A stretch of 64,000 nucleotides of DNA from Ochrobactrum teleogrylli. Lineage in GTDB: Bacteria > Pseudomonadota > Alphaproteobacteria > Rhizobiales > Rhizobiaceae. Each line of letters begins with the position of its first letter. Positions within the stretch are counted from its first letter, which is position 1. The position numbers and the translations under genes were made by a program. Shown one piece after another: positions 24,957-33,839 of this stretch. Location: positions 56,356-120,355 of the forward strand of contig NZ_VEWL01000014.1 of the NCBI RefSeq assembly GCF_006376685.1, written 5' to 3'. The notes below the pieces were generated by a model. The model was given only the letters and a program-made list of their open reading frames with translations. It did not search any database and had not been told where the DNA came from.

Positions 24957-26703
24957 GCATGATCAGCACAAAACGGACGAAGTCGACCTGCTGGTTTGCG
25001 GTGCAGGCGCTGGTGGCATGACGGTGGCGCTGGTTGGTGCTCTGGAGGGACTAAATGTCCTCCTATGTGAAAAGACAAAACAGGTTGGTGGCACAACCTC
25101 AACCTCGGGCGGCACCACTTGGGTGCCGGGAACACATCTTTCTGAAGAAGCAGGCGTTCCTGATACAGTCGAGGATGCGCGCGCTTTTCTGGAAAGCGTT
25201 GTCGCCAATCGCAGCGGCATTCGGCTGCGCGAGGCGTTTCTCGCCTCAGGGCGCGAGGCTATCGAGGAACTCGACCGTCGCACCGATGTGAAATTTGCCG
25301 CCGCTCTTGCACATCCCGACTATCTCGACGGGCCGGGTTCTGCCTATGGGGGCCGGGCTTTGGGCCCAGTCGCATTTGACGGTCGCCTGCTGGAGCGTGA
25401 TGATTTTGACCGGGTTCGTCCGCCGCGCCGCGAATTCATGGGGCTGGGCGGTATGATGGTGGGACGCAATGAACTGGGCGCCTTGCTGCAACCCTTTGGC
25501 TCTATCGCCAATTTCCGCAGCACCGTTCAGATCGTCGGGCGCTATGTGCTCGACCGTCTACGTTACAAGCGCGGAACACGTCTTTTGATGGGCAATGCGC
25601 TGGTGGCGCGGCTTCTCTATAGCCTGCGCAAGGCAAAGGTGCCAGTACTGTTCGAAACCGGCGTTCATGAACTGATTGTGGAGGATGGCCGCGTTGTTGG
25701 CGCGGTGCTGGAGGGGCCATCGGGGTCGCGCCGCATCAGGGCTCGCAAAGGGGTCGTGCTGGCGACGGGGGGCGTATGCTGGAACGAGAAAATCCGCGAC
25801 CGGCTGTTTCCTGAAGCGGCGCGCGATTATTCGCTGGCGCCTGTCACCAACACCGGCGATGGAGCGGATGTGGCAATGGCGATAGGCGCGCGCTTCGAAG
25901 ATGGCGGCGATAGCCCCGCCCTTTGGATGCCGTGCTCGTCCTATCGTCGGGCAGACGGATCACTGGCCGTGTGGCCGCATATCATCCTCGACCGCGCCAA
26001 GCCGGGCCTTCTGGCGGTTGACGCCGCAGGCAAGCGCTTTGTCAATGAATCCAATTCCTATCATGATTTTTCGATGGGCCAGATTGGTAATGGCGCTAAT
26101 CCGGCCCACCTGATTTGCGACGCAGCATTTCTGCATCGCTATGGTATGGGGATGATCCTGCCGGGGGCGAAGAACCTGAAAACCATGCTCAAGGCCGGAT
26201 ATGTGATTGAGGGCGCGACCTTGCCGGAACTGGCGGCCAAGATCGGTTGCGACGCGAGCACGCTTGTCCAGACCGTCGAAGCCTATAATCGTTCTGCTGC
26301 AACCGGTACTGATGAAGACTTTGGGCGCGGCACATCGGTGATGAACCGGTTCAATGGCGACGCCAGCTTCAGGCCTAATCCGTGCTTAGGGCCGGTTGGT
26401 GCCGGTCCCTATTACGCCATGGCTGTGCGCCCGTCCGATCTCGCCTCCAGTGCGGGTCTTTCCGGCGATGAATTTGGCCGGGTTCTCAATGAGAACGGCG
26501 AGCCGATCCATGGACTTTATGCTTGCGGTAATGATCTCGCCTCCATCTTTCGCGGGACCTATCCGGGGCCGGGCACGACCATTGGTCCAGCCATTGTGTT
26601 TGGATGGCGTGTGGCCAAACACGCCGCCGGAAAGCTTACCGATGTGTCACAAGATGCGCCCGACGTTATGACGAATGAAAGGAAGAAACATGCAACGCTA
26701 TGA
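24946..26703 (+). CDS. FAD dehydrogenase, 3-ketosteroid-1-dehydrogenase-like (2)
   Basis: About 585 residues, paralogue of the gene before it. FAD motif VCGAGAGGMTVALVGALEGL, EKTKQVGGTTSTSGGTTW, and C-terminal GNDLASIFRGTYPGPGTTIG, the canonical KstD YPGPG. ATG 24946 has AAGGAAAC upstream and overlaps the preceding stop by 11 bases, giving translational coupling; the longer frame from 24868 would only overlap the first gene. Two such enzymes in a row suggest two successive ring desaturations or a two-subunit enzyme. Confidence 0.83.
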   Translation: MRSEHDQHKTDEVDLLVCGAGAGGMTVALVGALEGLNVLLCEKTKQVGGTTSTSGGTTWVPGTHLSEEAGVPDTVEDARAFLESVVANRSGIRLREAFLASGREAIEELDRRTDVKFAAALAHPDYLDGPGSAYGGRALGPVAFDGRLLERDDFDRVRPPRREFMGLGGMMVGRNELGALLQPFGSIANFRSTVQIVGRYVLDRLRYKRGTRLLMGNALVARLLYSLRKAKVPVLFETGVHELIVEDGRVVGAVLEGPSGSRRIRARKGVVLATGGVCWNEKIRDRLFPEAARDYSLAPVTNTGDGADVAMAIGARFEDGGDSPALWMPCSSYRRADGSLAVWPHIILDRAKPGLLAVDAAGKRFVNESNSYHDFSMGQIGNGANPAHLICDAAFLHRYGMGMILPGAKNLKTMLKAGYVIEGATLPELAAKIGCDASTLVQTVEAYNRSAATGTDEDFGRGTSVMNRFNGDASFRPNPCLGPVGAGPYYAMAVRPSDLASSAGLSGDEFGRVLNENGEPIHGLYACGNDLASIFRGTYPGPGTTIGPAIVFGWRVAKHAAGKLTDVSQDAPDVMTNERKKHATL

Positions 26704-27301
26704 AATCGCAACTCTTTCCACGACCATGGGGGCAGCCGCCAAGGTTGCGCCGGCAGTGGAAGCATTCGCGGGGGAAGGCAAGGGGCGTCTTCTGGGCATT
26801 TTCTATGCCGATATTGGCGCGTTGAATAAGGTTCTGGTTCTGCGCGGCTTTGATACCACCGGTGATTTTGAAGTAGAACGTGAGCGCACACTTCGCGCGG
26901 CCAACCCGTTCGGTGCTGCCGAATGGCTGACCGGACTGGAACTTGAAGGCTATGCGCCATTTCCATTTCTGCCGCCGATTGAAATCGGCAGCTTTGGTCC
27001 TGCCTATGAATTCCGTACCTATGTTCTCAAGACCGGTGGTCTGGAGCCGACAATAAAGGCATGGGAAGCGGCTGTACCGGCGCGCACGGAACTCTCAAAG
27101 CTGACCATCTGCATGTATGGCGTCGACGGCAAGCCGCGCATGACGCATATCTGGCCTTTCGCTTCGGTGAACGAGCGCGGCCAGATCCGTGCAGATTCCG
27201 TTGCCAAAAACGTGTGGCCACCGAAAGGCGGGCCGGATTGGCTGACGACCGACATGCGTTCGACCATCGCTTTTCCGACTGCGAATTCGCCTCTGAAATA
27301 A
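26690..27301 (+). CDS. NIPSNAP-like protein
   Basis: 203 residues made of two related alpha/beta halves, a dimeric ferredoxin-like barrel fold typical of NIPSNAP proteins (YEIATL... and YEFRTYVLKTGGLEPTIKAWEAAVPAR). The biochemical role of this family is largely unknown. The ATG has AAAGGAAG upstream and overlaps the stop of the second flavoprotein, so it belongs to the same operon and may help in the same conversion, for example as a ring-modifying or product-handling protein. Confidence 0.72.
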   Translation: MQRYEIATLSTTMGAAAKVAPAVEAFAGEGKGRLLGIFYADIGALNKVLVLRGFDTTGDFEVERERTLRAANPFGAAEWLTGLELEGYAPFPFLPPIEIGSFGPAYEFRTYVLKTGGLEPTIKAWEAAVPARTELSKLTICMYGVDGKPRMTHIWPFASVNERGQIRADSVAKNVWPPKGGPDWLTTDMRSTIAFPTANSPLK

Positions 27302-27331
27302 GTCGCGACGATCAAAACGGGAGAAGAAGAA

Positions 27332-28180
27332 ATGGCCTCGTTTCCTCTTGGAGTGAGTACGATCAGTGATGCCTGGACAGTGCCGCTGGAAGAGTCTTTG
27401 ACTCGTCTGGCGAAGCTTGGCTTCACGCATTTCGATGTGATGGTCAGCCCGGCGCATCTCGACATCCAGAATATGACGGCGCGTGATTATGCGCGCATCC
27501 GTCGGTTTCTGGAAGCGGAAGGCTTGACTATTCATTCGCTGACGGCACAGAGCCTGGACCATAATCTTGCTTCGCCCCGCGAAGAAATCCGCGAAATGAC
27601 GGTCGGCTTCAACAAGAAGCTTCTGGACGCGACCTACGAACTTGGGGCGCAAGGCTTTGTCTCCGTATCAGGGCGATATAATTCTCTAAATGCGCCACCA
27701 AAGGCGCAGTTGGAGGGCTGGTTCCGGGGTTCTCTCGAGAAGACGGTCGCTTATGCGGAGCGGGCTGGGGTAAAGGTGTTTCTGGAAAACATCCCGATGG
27801 GGGTTTTGCCGGATGCAAAGAGCATGGTCAAATGGGTGGAAGAATTTGCGAGCCCCGCTTTGACCATCTGCTACGATCTGGCCAATGCGCATTTCATCAG
27901 TGAGGACCTGAGTGAAGCGATCCCGCTAGTGGTCCCTTACCTCGATATACTTCACATGTCCGACACCGGGAAAAGCGCCTGGAAACACGACCCCATCGGA
28001 ACGGGCAGCGTTGATTTCGCGGCGGCGGCCAAAGCACTGGCCGCGTCGGATTATCGGGGACTGTCGGTCGTGGAAATTCTCAGTTCCGAACCGGACGCCG
28101 CAATTCAGGACGCTTTGCAAAAGCTGCAACCTCTGGGCTGGGCGCTGTCTGAACAACAAAACTTACGCAAGGCTGGCTAA
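27332..28180 (+). CDS. TIM-barrel sugar-phosphate isomerase/epimerase-like protein
   Basis: 282 residues, xylose-isomerase-like barrel but not close to the three other barrel genes in the window. Metal ligands are suggested by VFLENIP (Glu), CYDLANAH (Asp, His), DILHMSD (His), and VVEIL (Glu), plus the HDPIGTGSVDF stretch common in the family. GGGAGAAG precedes the ATG. Last gene of the flavoprotein operon, followed by a terminator. Reaction unknown: isomerase, epimerase or dehydratase. Confidence 0.75.
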   Translation: MASFPLGVSTISDAWTVPLEESLTRLAKLGFTHFDVMVSPAHLDIQNMTARDYARIRRFLEAEGLTIHSLTAQSLDHNLASPREEIREMTVGFNKKLLDATYELGAQGFVSVSGRYNSLNAPPKAQLEGWFRGSLEKTVAYAERAGVKVFLENIPMGVLPDAKSMVKWVEEFASPALTICYDLANAHFISEDLSEAIPLVVPYLDILHMSDTGKSAWKHDPIGTGSVDFAAAAKALAASDYRGLSVVEILSSEPDAAIQDALQKLQPLGWALSEQQNLRKAG

Positions 28181-28218
28181 GCTTTTTTCAGCTCTGCGTT
28201 AATCCTCCGAAACAAAAG

Positions 28219-28254
28219 AAGCCCCGAAAGGATCATTCCCTTCGGGGCTTTTTT
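28219..28254 (+). terminator. Rho-independent terminator of the flavoprotein operon
   Basis: AAGCCCCGAA pairs with TTCGGGGCTT around an 11-16 base loop and runs into a T run, 38 bases after the barrel stop. Confidence 0.9.
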
Positions 28255-28257
28255 AGG

Positions 28258-28317
28258 GCGGTTCCGGTTAAGACGGAATCGTGGAACCGCTCTATCTATT
28301 TGCTTTTAAGCATTATC
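28258..28317 (-). repeat. Dispersed 60-nt palindromic repeat, copy 2
   Basis: Inverted copy of 333-392, with about six differences. It directly follows the terminator at 28254. Inner arms GCGGTTCC and GGAACCGC can pair. Confidence 0.75.
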
Positions 28318-28415
28318 CTACGTATCGAAGCGGGATCAGAAATCAGTCCAGTGAACTGATTTCCCCGCGTAGGCGCTACGCACTTTTGCTGGAAATACTC
28401 TATGCCGGCCGGGCC

Positions 28416-29210
28416 TCAGCTTCGCTTGTGCAAGCCGGGAAAGTAGCGCGATCCACTCGCCGCAAGACCGATCTCTTCTGCTGCTCTGGTGAGATGCGGT
28501 GCAAGCTCCGCCATCCGCTCCGGTGTCATGCGGACAGTTGGTCCGGCGATGGAAAGGCAGCTAATAACCTCGCCGCCGCTGCGAACCGGCACAGCCATCG
28601 CAGCCATGCCAATAATGTAGCTATTGACCGAAATGGAATAGCCACGCTTGCGTGTCTGCGCCAACACTTTCAGAAGTTCGGTGATCGTGGTGGGAGCACC
28701 AGGACCGGAAGGCTTGTTGCTGTTGACGAGGCCCTGTTGCGCAACCCGGTGCAGAGCCTCTTCATCGGTCATCGAGGCAAGCCACGCCTGACCACCAGCG
28801 CTTGTGGCCAGATGAACATTGACGCCCTGTTCTTGTCCGGGATCATAACGCAAACCGCCGGTCGCGCCTTGTGCAACCGCGACCCAGATCAGATCGTCGC
28901 CATCAATCACCGAGAGACGAATCAACTCGCCGCTGGTTTGGGCCAACCGGTCCAATATGGGCTGAGCCACATCTCCAACGCCCGTGCGGCCGAGAAAACC
29001 TACACCGAGCGCTGCGAGCTTCATGGTGAGCGCATAGTCTCCTTGATCCTGAACCTGACGAACATAACCAAGTCGAATCAACTCGTTAAGCGTGCGGTGC
29101 ACGCCACTTGGAGGCTGATTGACATGCTGGGCAATCACTGAGACGGACAGACCGGCAGGACGAGCCGCGAGCAGCTCGATGATGGTCAGCGATTTTTCAA
29201 GAGCGCTCAT
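28416..29210 (-). CDS. IclR-family transcriptional regulator
   Basis: 264 residues: HTH (LSVSVIAQHVNQPPSGVHRTLNELIRLGY, about 19-48) and effector domain (GGLRYDPGQEQGVNVHLATSAGGQAWLAS). It lies alone between the convergent flavoprotein operon and the minus-strand alcohol dehydrogenase unit. It may control the neighbouring flavoprotein or ADH genes; no clear operator is seen in front of it. Confidence 0.87.
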   Translation of the reverse strand: MSALEKSLTIIELLAARPAGLSVSVIAQHVNQPPSGVHRTLNELIRLGYVRQVQDQGDYALTMKLAALGVGFLGRTGVGDVAQPILDRLAQTSGELIRLSVIDGDDLIWVAVAQGATGGLRYDPGQEQGVNVHLATSAGGQAWLASMTDEEALHRVAQQGLVNSNKPSGPGAPTTITELLKVLAQTRKRGYSISVNSYIIGMAAMAVPVRSGGEVISCLSIAGPTVRMTPERMAELAPHLTRAAEEIGLAASGSRYFPGLHKRS

Positions 29211-29389
29211 AGTATCCCATTTCAGTTACCTATGCTCTTTGTGGCACATGAGCCAAGACAGTCAAGGCGATTACAGTGCGCTGTCAGAAGAATTGACCCA
29301 AGCCGTGGCGAACAATCGGTCAGTGTGGCACTTTTGGTTCCCACGGATAGAAGCTGAGGGGGAAGGGGCGCAAACCTTCGGGCAATCGC

Positions 29390-30391
29390 TTAGATAGTTA
29401 AGACGATCTTGGCGGCGGCGGTGTGCCCCCTATCAAGATCGCGGAAGGCTTGGCTCCCTTCGGATAAATGCCGGCTTTCAACCCAATTGAGCGGACCCAG
29501 TCGCCCTGATGCCAGCAACGCCACGGTTTCCCGAAAATCCGCCATTGAATAACAATAGGAGCCGATGAAAGCGATTTCCGCAAGCGTGATCCGTCTGACA
29601 TCCACGCCTTCCGATCCCGGCAGAAGGCCGAGATGCACAATCGTAGCCCCGCGGCGTGCCATCAAGAATGCTGCCTCTCTCGTTTGCTTCGCGCCGACCG
29701 CGTCAAAGATCAGATCGACCGAGTTCGCCGGAGGCGCCGATGACGCATCGTTGGGATCGTAGGCGATAATCGCGGAACTGGCGGCGGACGCGGTCCTGCG
29801 GCGAATAGGATTTGGTTCTGCAAGCATTACAGCACCCGCCCCTTGGGCAATTGTGACAAGCGCGGTCGTCAGTCCGATGGCTCCCCCGCCAAGCACCGCA
29901 ACGCGCGCTGCCGAAAGCGGACGACGCAAATTGTTTGTCCCGAGAAGAACTGCATGATAGGCGACCGCTACCGGTTCGGTGAGCGCGGCCACACGAAAAT
30001 CCATGTCGTCTGGAATTTTCACCAGATTGCGTTCTGGGACCACGATCCGTTCGGCAAAGCCGCCTGCATGCGGCGGGAGCCCTATGTTGCGCTGGTTCTC
30101 ACACAGCTGTTGCGTCCCGGACAGGCACTCGGTGCATTCTCCGCAGGTTAAAAGTGGATTGACCGCCACACGCTGCCCGGCCAAAGATCCTGTTTCCACA
30201 ACACCAGCTATTTCATGTCCCATAATCATCGGTGGAACCCGACGCGGGTCGTGTCCGTGATAACCATGCATGTCCGAGCCGCAGATGCCACACGCCTTGA
30301 CCTTGAGAAGCGCTGTGCGGGGGCCAGCTTGCGGTTCATCGACTTCGCGATAAACCATGTTTTCTTTACCCAGATAAACCAGCGCTTTCAT
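29390..30391 (-). CDS. Zinc-dependent alcohol dehydrogenase (threonine/sorbitol dehydrogenase type)
   Basis: About 333 residues, zinc MDR. Catalytic zinc site CGICGSDMHGY, GHEIAGVVE, structural zinc cysteines CGECTECLSGTQQLCEN, and Rossmann VAVLGGGAIGLTTAL. Oxidises a secondary alcohol or polyol with NAD(P). Start ATG 30391 with GAGAGGAAC upstream; the longer frame to 30487 has no family character. It follows the GntR gene on the same strand. Confidence 0.88.
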   Translation of the reverse strand: MKALVYLGKENMVYREVDEPQAGPRTALLKVKACGICGSDMHGYHGHDPRRVPPMIMGHEIAGVVETGSLAGQRVAVNPLLTCGECTECLSGTQQLCENQRNIGLPPHAGGFAERIVVPERNLVKIPDDMDFRVAALTEPVAVAYHAVLLGTNNLRRPLSAARVAVLGGGAIGLTTALVTIAQGAGAVMLAEPNPIRRRTASAASSAIIAYDPNDASSAPPANSVDLIFDAVGAKQTREAAFLMARRGATIVHLGLLPGSEGVDVRRITLAEIAFIGSYCYSMADFRETVALLASGRLGPLNWVESRHLSEGSQAFRDLDRGHTAAAKIVLTI

Positions 30392-30552
30392 TGTGTTCCT
30401 CTCCCAAATTGTGACATTGCATGCTTTATCGCCCGCGCGTTCTTGAAGCCGCGTTGCTGCTATGCACGAGGGTTGACTACGGTTCACCTGGGGGCGCGGG
30501 GTTCGATGGGTTGAACCCGTGGACGCTTGGCTCGCTCCGCCCGGATTATGCG

Positions 30553-31266
30553 CTAATCTGTAAGCGGTCCGATATGATCAAGCCTGGCGCCGCGAGCGGC
30601 TCGCGTACCCAGCGCGCGCACCGGTTCGTTATCTATGCCGTAACGCTCAGCCATCATCATGATATGTGCAGAAAGTTGCTGCAGCGCTTCGGTAATCTGG
30701 TTGTTTTCGAGAAGATCGACAATGACGAGATGCTCCGCGCTGGAAAATTTGCGGGTTGACAAAGACGAGCGATGCGACCGCAACGCCGCAACTTTGCTGG
30801 CGACCAGATGATAGGCGTTAACGAGGTAGGGATTGCCACAATTTTCCAGCGCCGCGTCGTGAAAATGATCGTCAGCCCGGGCACCGCGCAAAACATCGCC
30901 AGCCTCACATGCCTCAACCATGTCTTTCGCTGCGATGCGCATCGCGTTCAACGTTTCATCACGCCTGCGCACCATGGCGAGACGTACCGCTTCAACTTCG
31001 ATAGTCTTTCTGAACTCGCACAGATTGACGGTATCTTCATGGGTCGGCAGGAAAACAAAAGTGCCCCGCTGGGGTTGCACATCAATCAGGCCCTGCTGCT
31101 CAAGAATGGCGAAGGCTTCCTTGACGGGACTGCGGCTGACACCGAGCGCGGTTGCGAGCTTGTCTTCCGACAGCGCATCCCCCAGTTCAAGTTCACCGTC
31201 TATAATTGCCCGCCGCAACCTGTCGGTCACCCGTGCACCCAGCGAGGATCGCGGTTTTGAATGCAT
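30553..31266 (-). CDS. GntR-family regulator with FCD domain
   Basis: 237 residues: winged HTH (SEDKLATALGVSRSPVKEAFAILEQQGLIDV, about 33-63) and FCD domain with DDHFHDAALENCGNPYL and C-terminal His/Asn positions. It sits within the SDR-barrel-GntR-ADH minus-strand series, after a strong hairpin. Likely a local regulator of this series; possible sites are the dyads at 33042-33068 in the divergent promoter region. Confidence 0.87.
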   Translation of the reverse strand: MHSKPRSSLGARVTDRLRRAIIDGELELGDALSEDKLATALGVSRSPVKEAFAILEQQGLIDVQPQRGTFVFLPTHEDTVNLCEFRKTIEVEAVRLAMVRRRDETLNAMRIAAKDMVEACEAGDVLRGARADDHFHDAALENCGNPYLVNAYHLVASKVAALRSHRSSLSTRKFSSAEHLVIVDLLENNQITEALQQLSAHIMMMAERYGIDNEPVRALGTRAARGARLDHIGPLTD

Positions 31267-31337
31267 TTCTGCGGACCCTTTCCTTGTTGCAGCTAAAATA
31301 ACTTCTCAATGCAGTATAAATGATTCCTGTACGCGTC

Positions 31338-31365
31338 CACCGGGGGCGAAGCAACACCCCCGGTG
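31338..31365 (-). terminator. Strong GC hairpin after the barrel gene
   Basis: CACCGGGGG (31338-31346) pairs perfectly with CCCCCGGTG (31357-31365), loop 10 bases, no T run. It lies just downstream of the minus-strand barrel gene and before the GntR gene, so it may attenuate read-through or protect the mRNA end. Confidence 0.6.
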
Positions 31366-31382
31366 CCATGACACCACGGCAG

Positions 31383-32195
31383 TTACACACTGTCGAGGAA
31401 GCGTTTTGTTGCTGCCATTCCCTGTTCGGCGCGTTCAAGGAAACTAAGTTCGGTATCGCCTTTATGCGGAGTTTCGACGCTGATGACGACATCGTCGGGC
31501 AGTACGGACATCAGTTCGCGCAACCAAAGACCACCGTCGCCGGGGAACATCCGTCCAGTTCGGGCCTCAGCAATGCAACCGGCATTGTCCACCGGCTGTT
31601 CAGCCGGTGCATCGCAAAGTTGCAGATAGAGCGCCAGTCCTTCCGGCAGGGACGCAACATCACGGGGATTACCGCCCGACCGGGACAGATGCAGCGCATC
31701 GATCAGGAGCCCGACATTTTTCCGGCCTGATGCGGTGGCAAGGCGCGTTGCATCCTGGATCGTCGCCGTCGAACGCCAGCGCATGAACTCTACCGCCATT
31801 TTGATGTCGTATTGTGCTGCAGCATCGGCGATCTGCGCCAGATTGTCCGAAGACCGCGACAGGTCGGGGTCTTCGCAGGTGATCTGCATCACCGGCATGC
31901 GCAATTCGCCAGCCGTTTCGATGATTGGTAGCCATGCGGCAATATCGGTCTGTGGCAAAAGCGTAAATACTTCCCCGTCATAGAACGAGACACCGGTATC
32001 TGCGGCGGCGGCCTTGATCTCCCGGAGCAGCGGCTTCTGGCCGACAATGGGATGGGCGAGTTCCAGTCCGTGCGGGGCGATCAGCCGCAGACTGACCATA
32101 TCGTAACCGCAGGACGCTGCGATCTTGACGTTATCAACGGGTGGGCAACCGAAGACGGTCAGATAGGCGAGGGAGAGAGGATGTTTTTTATACAT
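31383..32195 (-). CDS. TIM-barrel protein, sugar-phosphate isomerase/DHS-dehydratase type, copy 2
   Basis: 270 residues, paralogue of the barrels at 20768 and 38022: same opening (LAYLTVFGCPP...GYDMVSLRLI), ligands Glu in VEFMRW, Asp in IDALHLSR, Gln in YLQLCDAP, Glu in ISVET, and the shared RMFPGDGGLWL. Nine bases separate it from the SDR upstream, so the two are co-transcribed. Same functional caveat as copy 1. Confidence 0.78.
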   Translation of the reverse strand: MYKKHPLSLAYLTVFGCPPVDNVKIAASCGYDMVSLRLIAPHGLELAHPIVGQKPLLREIKAAAADTGVSFYDGEVFTLLPQTDIAAWLPIIETAGELRMPVMQITCEDPDLSRSSDNLAQIADAAAQYDIKMAVEFMRWRSTATIQDATRLATASGRKNVGLLIDALHLSRSGGNPRDVASLPEGLALYLQLCDAPAEQPVDNAGCIAEARTGRMFPGDGGLWLRELMSVLPDDVVISVETPHKGDTELSFLERAEQGMAATKRFLDSV

Positions 32196-32204
32196 GCTGC
32201 GGCC

Positions 32205-32945
32205 TCAATAGGTTGCGCGACCGCCGGACACATCGAAAACCGCGCCGGTTGAGAATGAACATTCTTCTGAGGCGAGCCAGCACACGAGTGCTGCAACTTC
32301 ATCGGCTTCTCCGAGCCTGCCGACCGGTATTTTCGCGGTTACAAAGGCTTTGAATTCCGGCGTCAGCTGGTTCATCATCTCGGTTTCGATAGCTGCGGGC
32401 GTGACGCAGTTGACGCGAATCTGTGTGGTTGCCAGCTCTTTTCCGACAGATTTCGTCAGGCCAATAACGCCCGCTTTGGAGGCGGAATAAGCGACCGCGT
32501 TGGGATTGCCCTCCTTGCCGGCGATGGAGGCGATATTGACGATGCGGCCATATCCAGTCTTGCGCATTTCGCGCACCGCCGACTGGCAGCAATAGAACAC
32601 GGCATCCAGATTGAGCGACATGACGAACCGCCAGCCGTCATGGGGATATTTTTCGAATTGCTCCAGAGGACCATTGTGACCGGCGCTGGTAACGAGGATG
32701 CCGAGTGGCCCCATCTCAGCCACCACCTCTGCGGTTGCAGCTTCAACCTCGGCGGCATCCATCACATTCACCACATACCCTTTGGCGCCCGGCAATTTTG
32801 CGGCGGCTCCCTCCACGCGCTCGCGGTTGATATCCCAAAGCGCGACCTTGTGCCCTTTGGCCGCAAGGCGTGCCGCAATGGGAAATCCGAGCCCTCCCGC
32901 ACCGCCGGTTACAATCGCGACGCGTGATGTTTCCTGTTCTGCCAT
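32205..32945 (-). CDS. SDR-family oxidoreductase
   Basis: 246 residues, classical SDR: VTGGAGGLGFPIAARLAAKG, active site YSASKAGVIGLTKSVG, C-terminal GAVFDVSGGRATY. GGGAGG precedes the ATG. It has the acetoacetyl-CoA reductase/3-oxoacyl reductase look, but substrates of such SDRs cannot be assigned by sequence. First gene of the minus-strand series SDR, barrel, GntR, ADH. Confidence 0.87.
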   Translation of the reverse strand: MAEQETSRVAIVTGGAGGLGFPIAARLAAKGHKVALWDINRERVEGAAAKLPGAKGYVVNVMDAAEVEAATAEVVAEMGPLGILVTSAGHNGPLEQFEKYPHDGWRFVMSLNLDAVFYCCQSAVREMRKTGYGRIVNIASIAGKEGNPNAVAYSASKAGVIGLTKSVGKELATTQIRVNCVTPAAIETEMMNQLTPEFKAFVTAKIPVGRLGEADEVAALVCWLASEECSFSTGAVFDVSGGRATY

Positions 32946-33036
32946 AATGGCTTTCCTCCCTGATAATCCGGCCCGCTTTCGCGCGGCCCTGTGAATGAGA
33001 TGTTTGGTGCTCCCAAACGGACAGCGAATCTTGTGC

Positions 33037-33068
33037 TTGACATTCTGTAGAATACTAACATTCTAGTA
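33037..33068 (+). promoter_or_regulatory. Promoter with overlapping dyads in the divergent region
   Basis: A good -35 TTGACA (33037-33042) overlaps ATTCTGTAGAAT (33042-33053), a dyad ATTCT/AGAAT, followed by TACTA-N6-TAGTA (33053-33068). The -10 is weak. It faces the plus-strand gene at 33141 and lies about 100 bases before the SDR start, so one regulator could control both directions. Confidence 0.5.
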
Positions 33069-33140
33069 GCCTAAATGGGTCGGAAACGACCGACTTGTCA
33101 AGCGGGAGGACGCGGGGCAAGCAGAATGGAGGAGAAGAAT

Positions 33141-33839
33141 ATGGGACTGAAGGGCTCTGCCTTTCTGGCGATCTGGCACGACATCGAAGATGGTGCCCAT
33201 GACGAATATATCGAGTGGCACACACGTGAACATATGCCTGAACGCCTCTCGATACCCGGCTTCAGGACAGGCAAACGGCTCCACGCGCCCGCTGCCACCC
33301 GATATGTCTTCGGGACAATCTATGCTGGCGAAACAGTCGAAACATTTCGGTCACCGGCCTATCTCGAACGTCTGAACAATCCAACGCGGTGGACTGCTGC
33401 CGTCGCGCCGAGCTTTCGCAACTTTCTGCGCGTCGCCTGCGAACGGATAGCGACCGCCGGTACTGGCGACGGAGGCTCTGTGGCAACGATCCGCTTCGAT
33501 CTTTCGGGGAGCGAAGGAGAGGAAGGGCTGAGGGCGAAGGCGCAGGGGCTTGCGGACAAGATGCTCGCCGTTCGTGGTGTCGCTTGCGTGCATATCGGTA
33601 TTTCGCGCAACGAAGTTTCGAGCGTTCGCACCAGGGAAACCGAGTTGCGTGCCGAAATGAGCGAAAGCGGTTTCGATGTGGTGGTTCTCATTGAAGGGTC
33701 TTCAAATCCGGGACTTCATTCGGCGCTGCCACAGATTGAGCAACTGGCAATTGAAACCGGCGTTCTTTCTTCTCCCATCAGCAATATTTACGATGCCGCC
33801 TTTTCACTGACCTCCGAAGATATGCAGGGGGCAGCATGA
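33141..33839 (+). CDS. Hypothetical dimeric alpha/beta-barrel protein (EthD/DUF4286-like)
   Basis: About 232 residues. Near the N-terminus it has the WHTREHMPERLSIPGF pattern seen in small ferredoxin-like barrel proteins with a conserved His-Glu-His surface. The second half looks like another such domain (RFDLSGSEGEEGL...VACVHIGI). GGAGGAG before ATG 33141 decides the start. Its stop overlaps the next gene (ATGA), so it works with an epimerase-like enzyme. No function can be given. Confidence 0.65.
   Translation: MGLKGSAFLAIWHDIEDGAHDEYIEWHTREHMPERLSIPGFRTGKRLHAPAATRYVFGTIYAGETVETFRSPAYLERLNNPTRWTAAVAPSFRNFLRVACERIATAGTGDGGSVATIRFDLSGSEGEEGLRAKAQGLADKMLAVRGVACVHIGISRNEVSSVRTRETELRAEMSESGFDVVVLIEGSSNPGLHSALPQIEQLAIETGVLSSPISNIYDAAFSLTSEDMQGAA

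Noticed and set aside
28281..29141. 286-codon plus-strand frame under the IclR gene
   Set aside because: The opposite strand encodes a complete IclR regulator; the plus frame starts inside a dispersed repeat and has no domain signature.
30492..30525. GGTTCGAT resembling a tRNA T-arm
   Set aside because: The flanking bases do not form acceptor, D and anticodon stems; it is only a weak GGGTTC/GAACCC hairpin.
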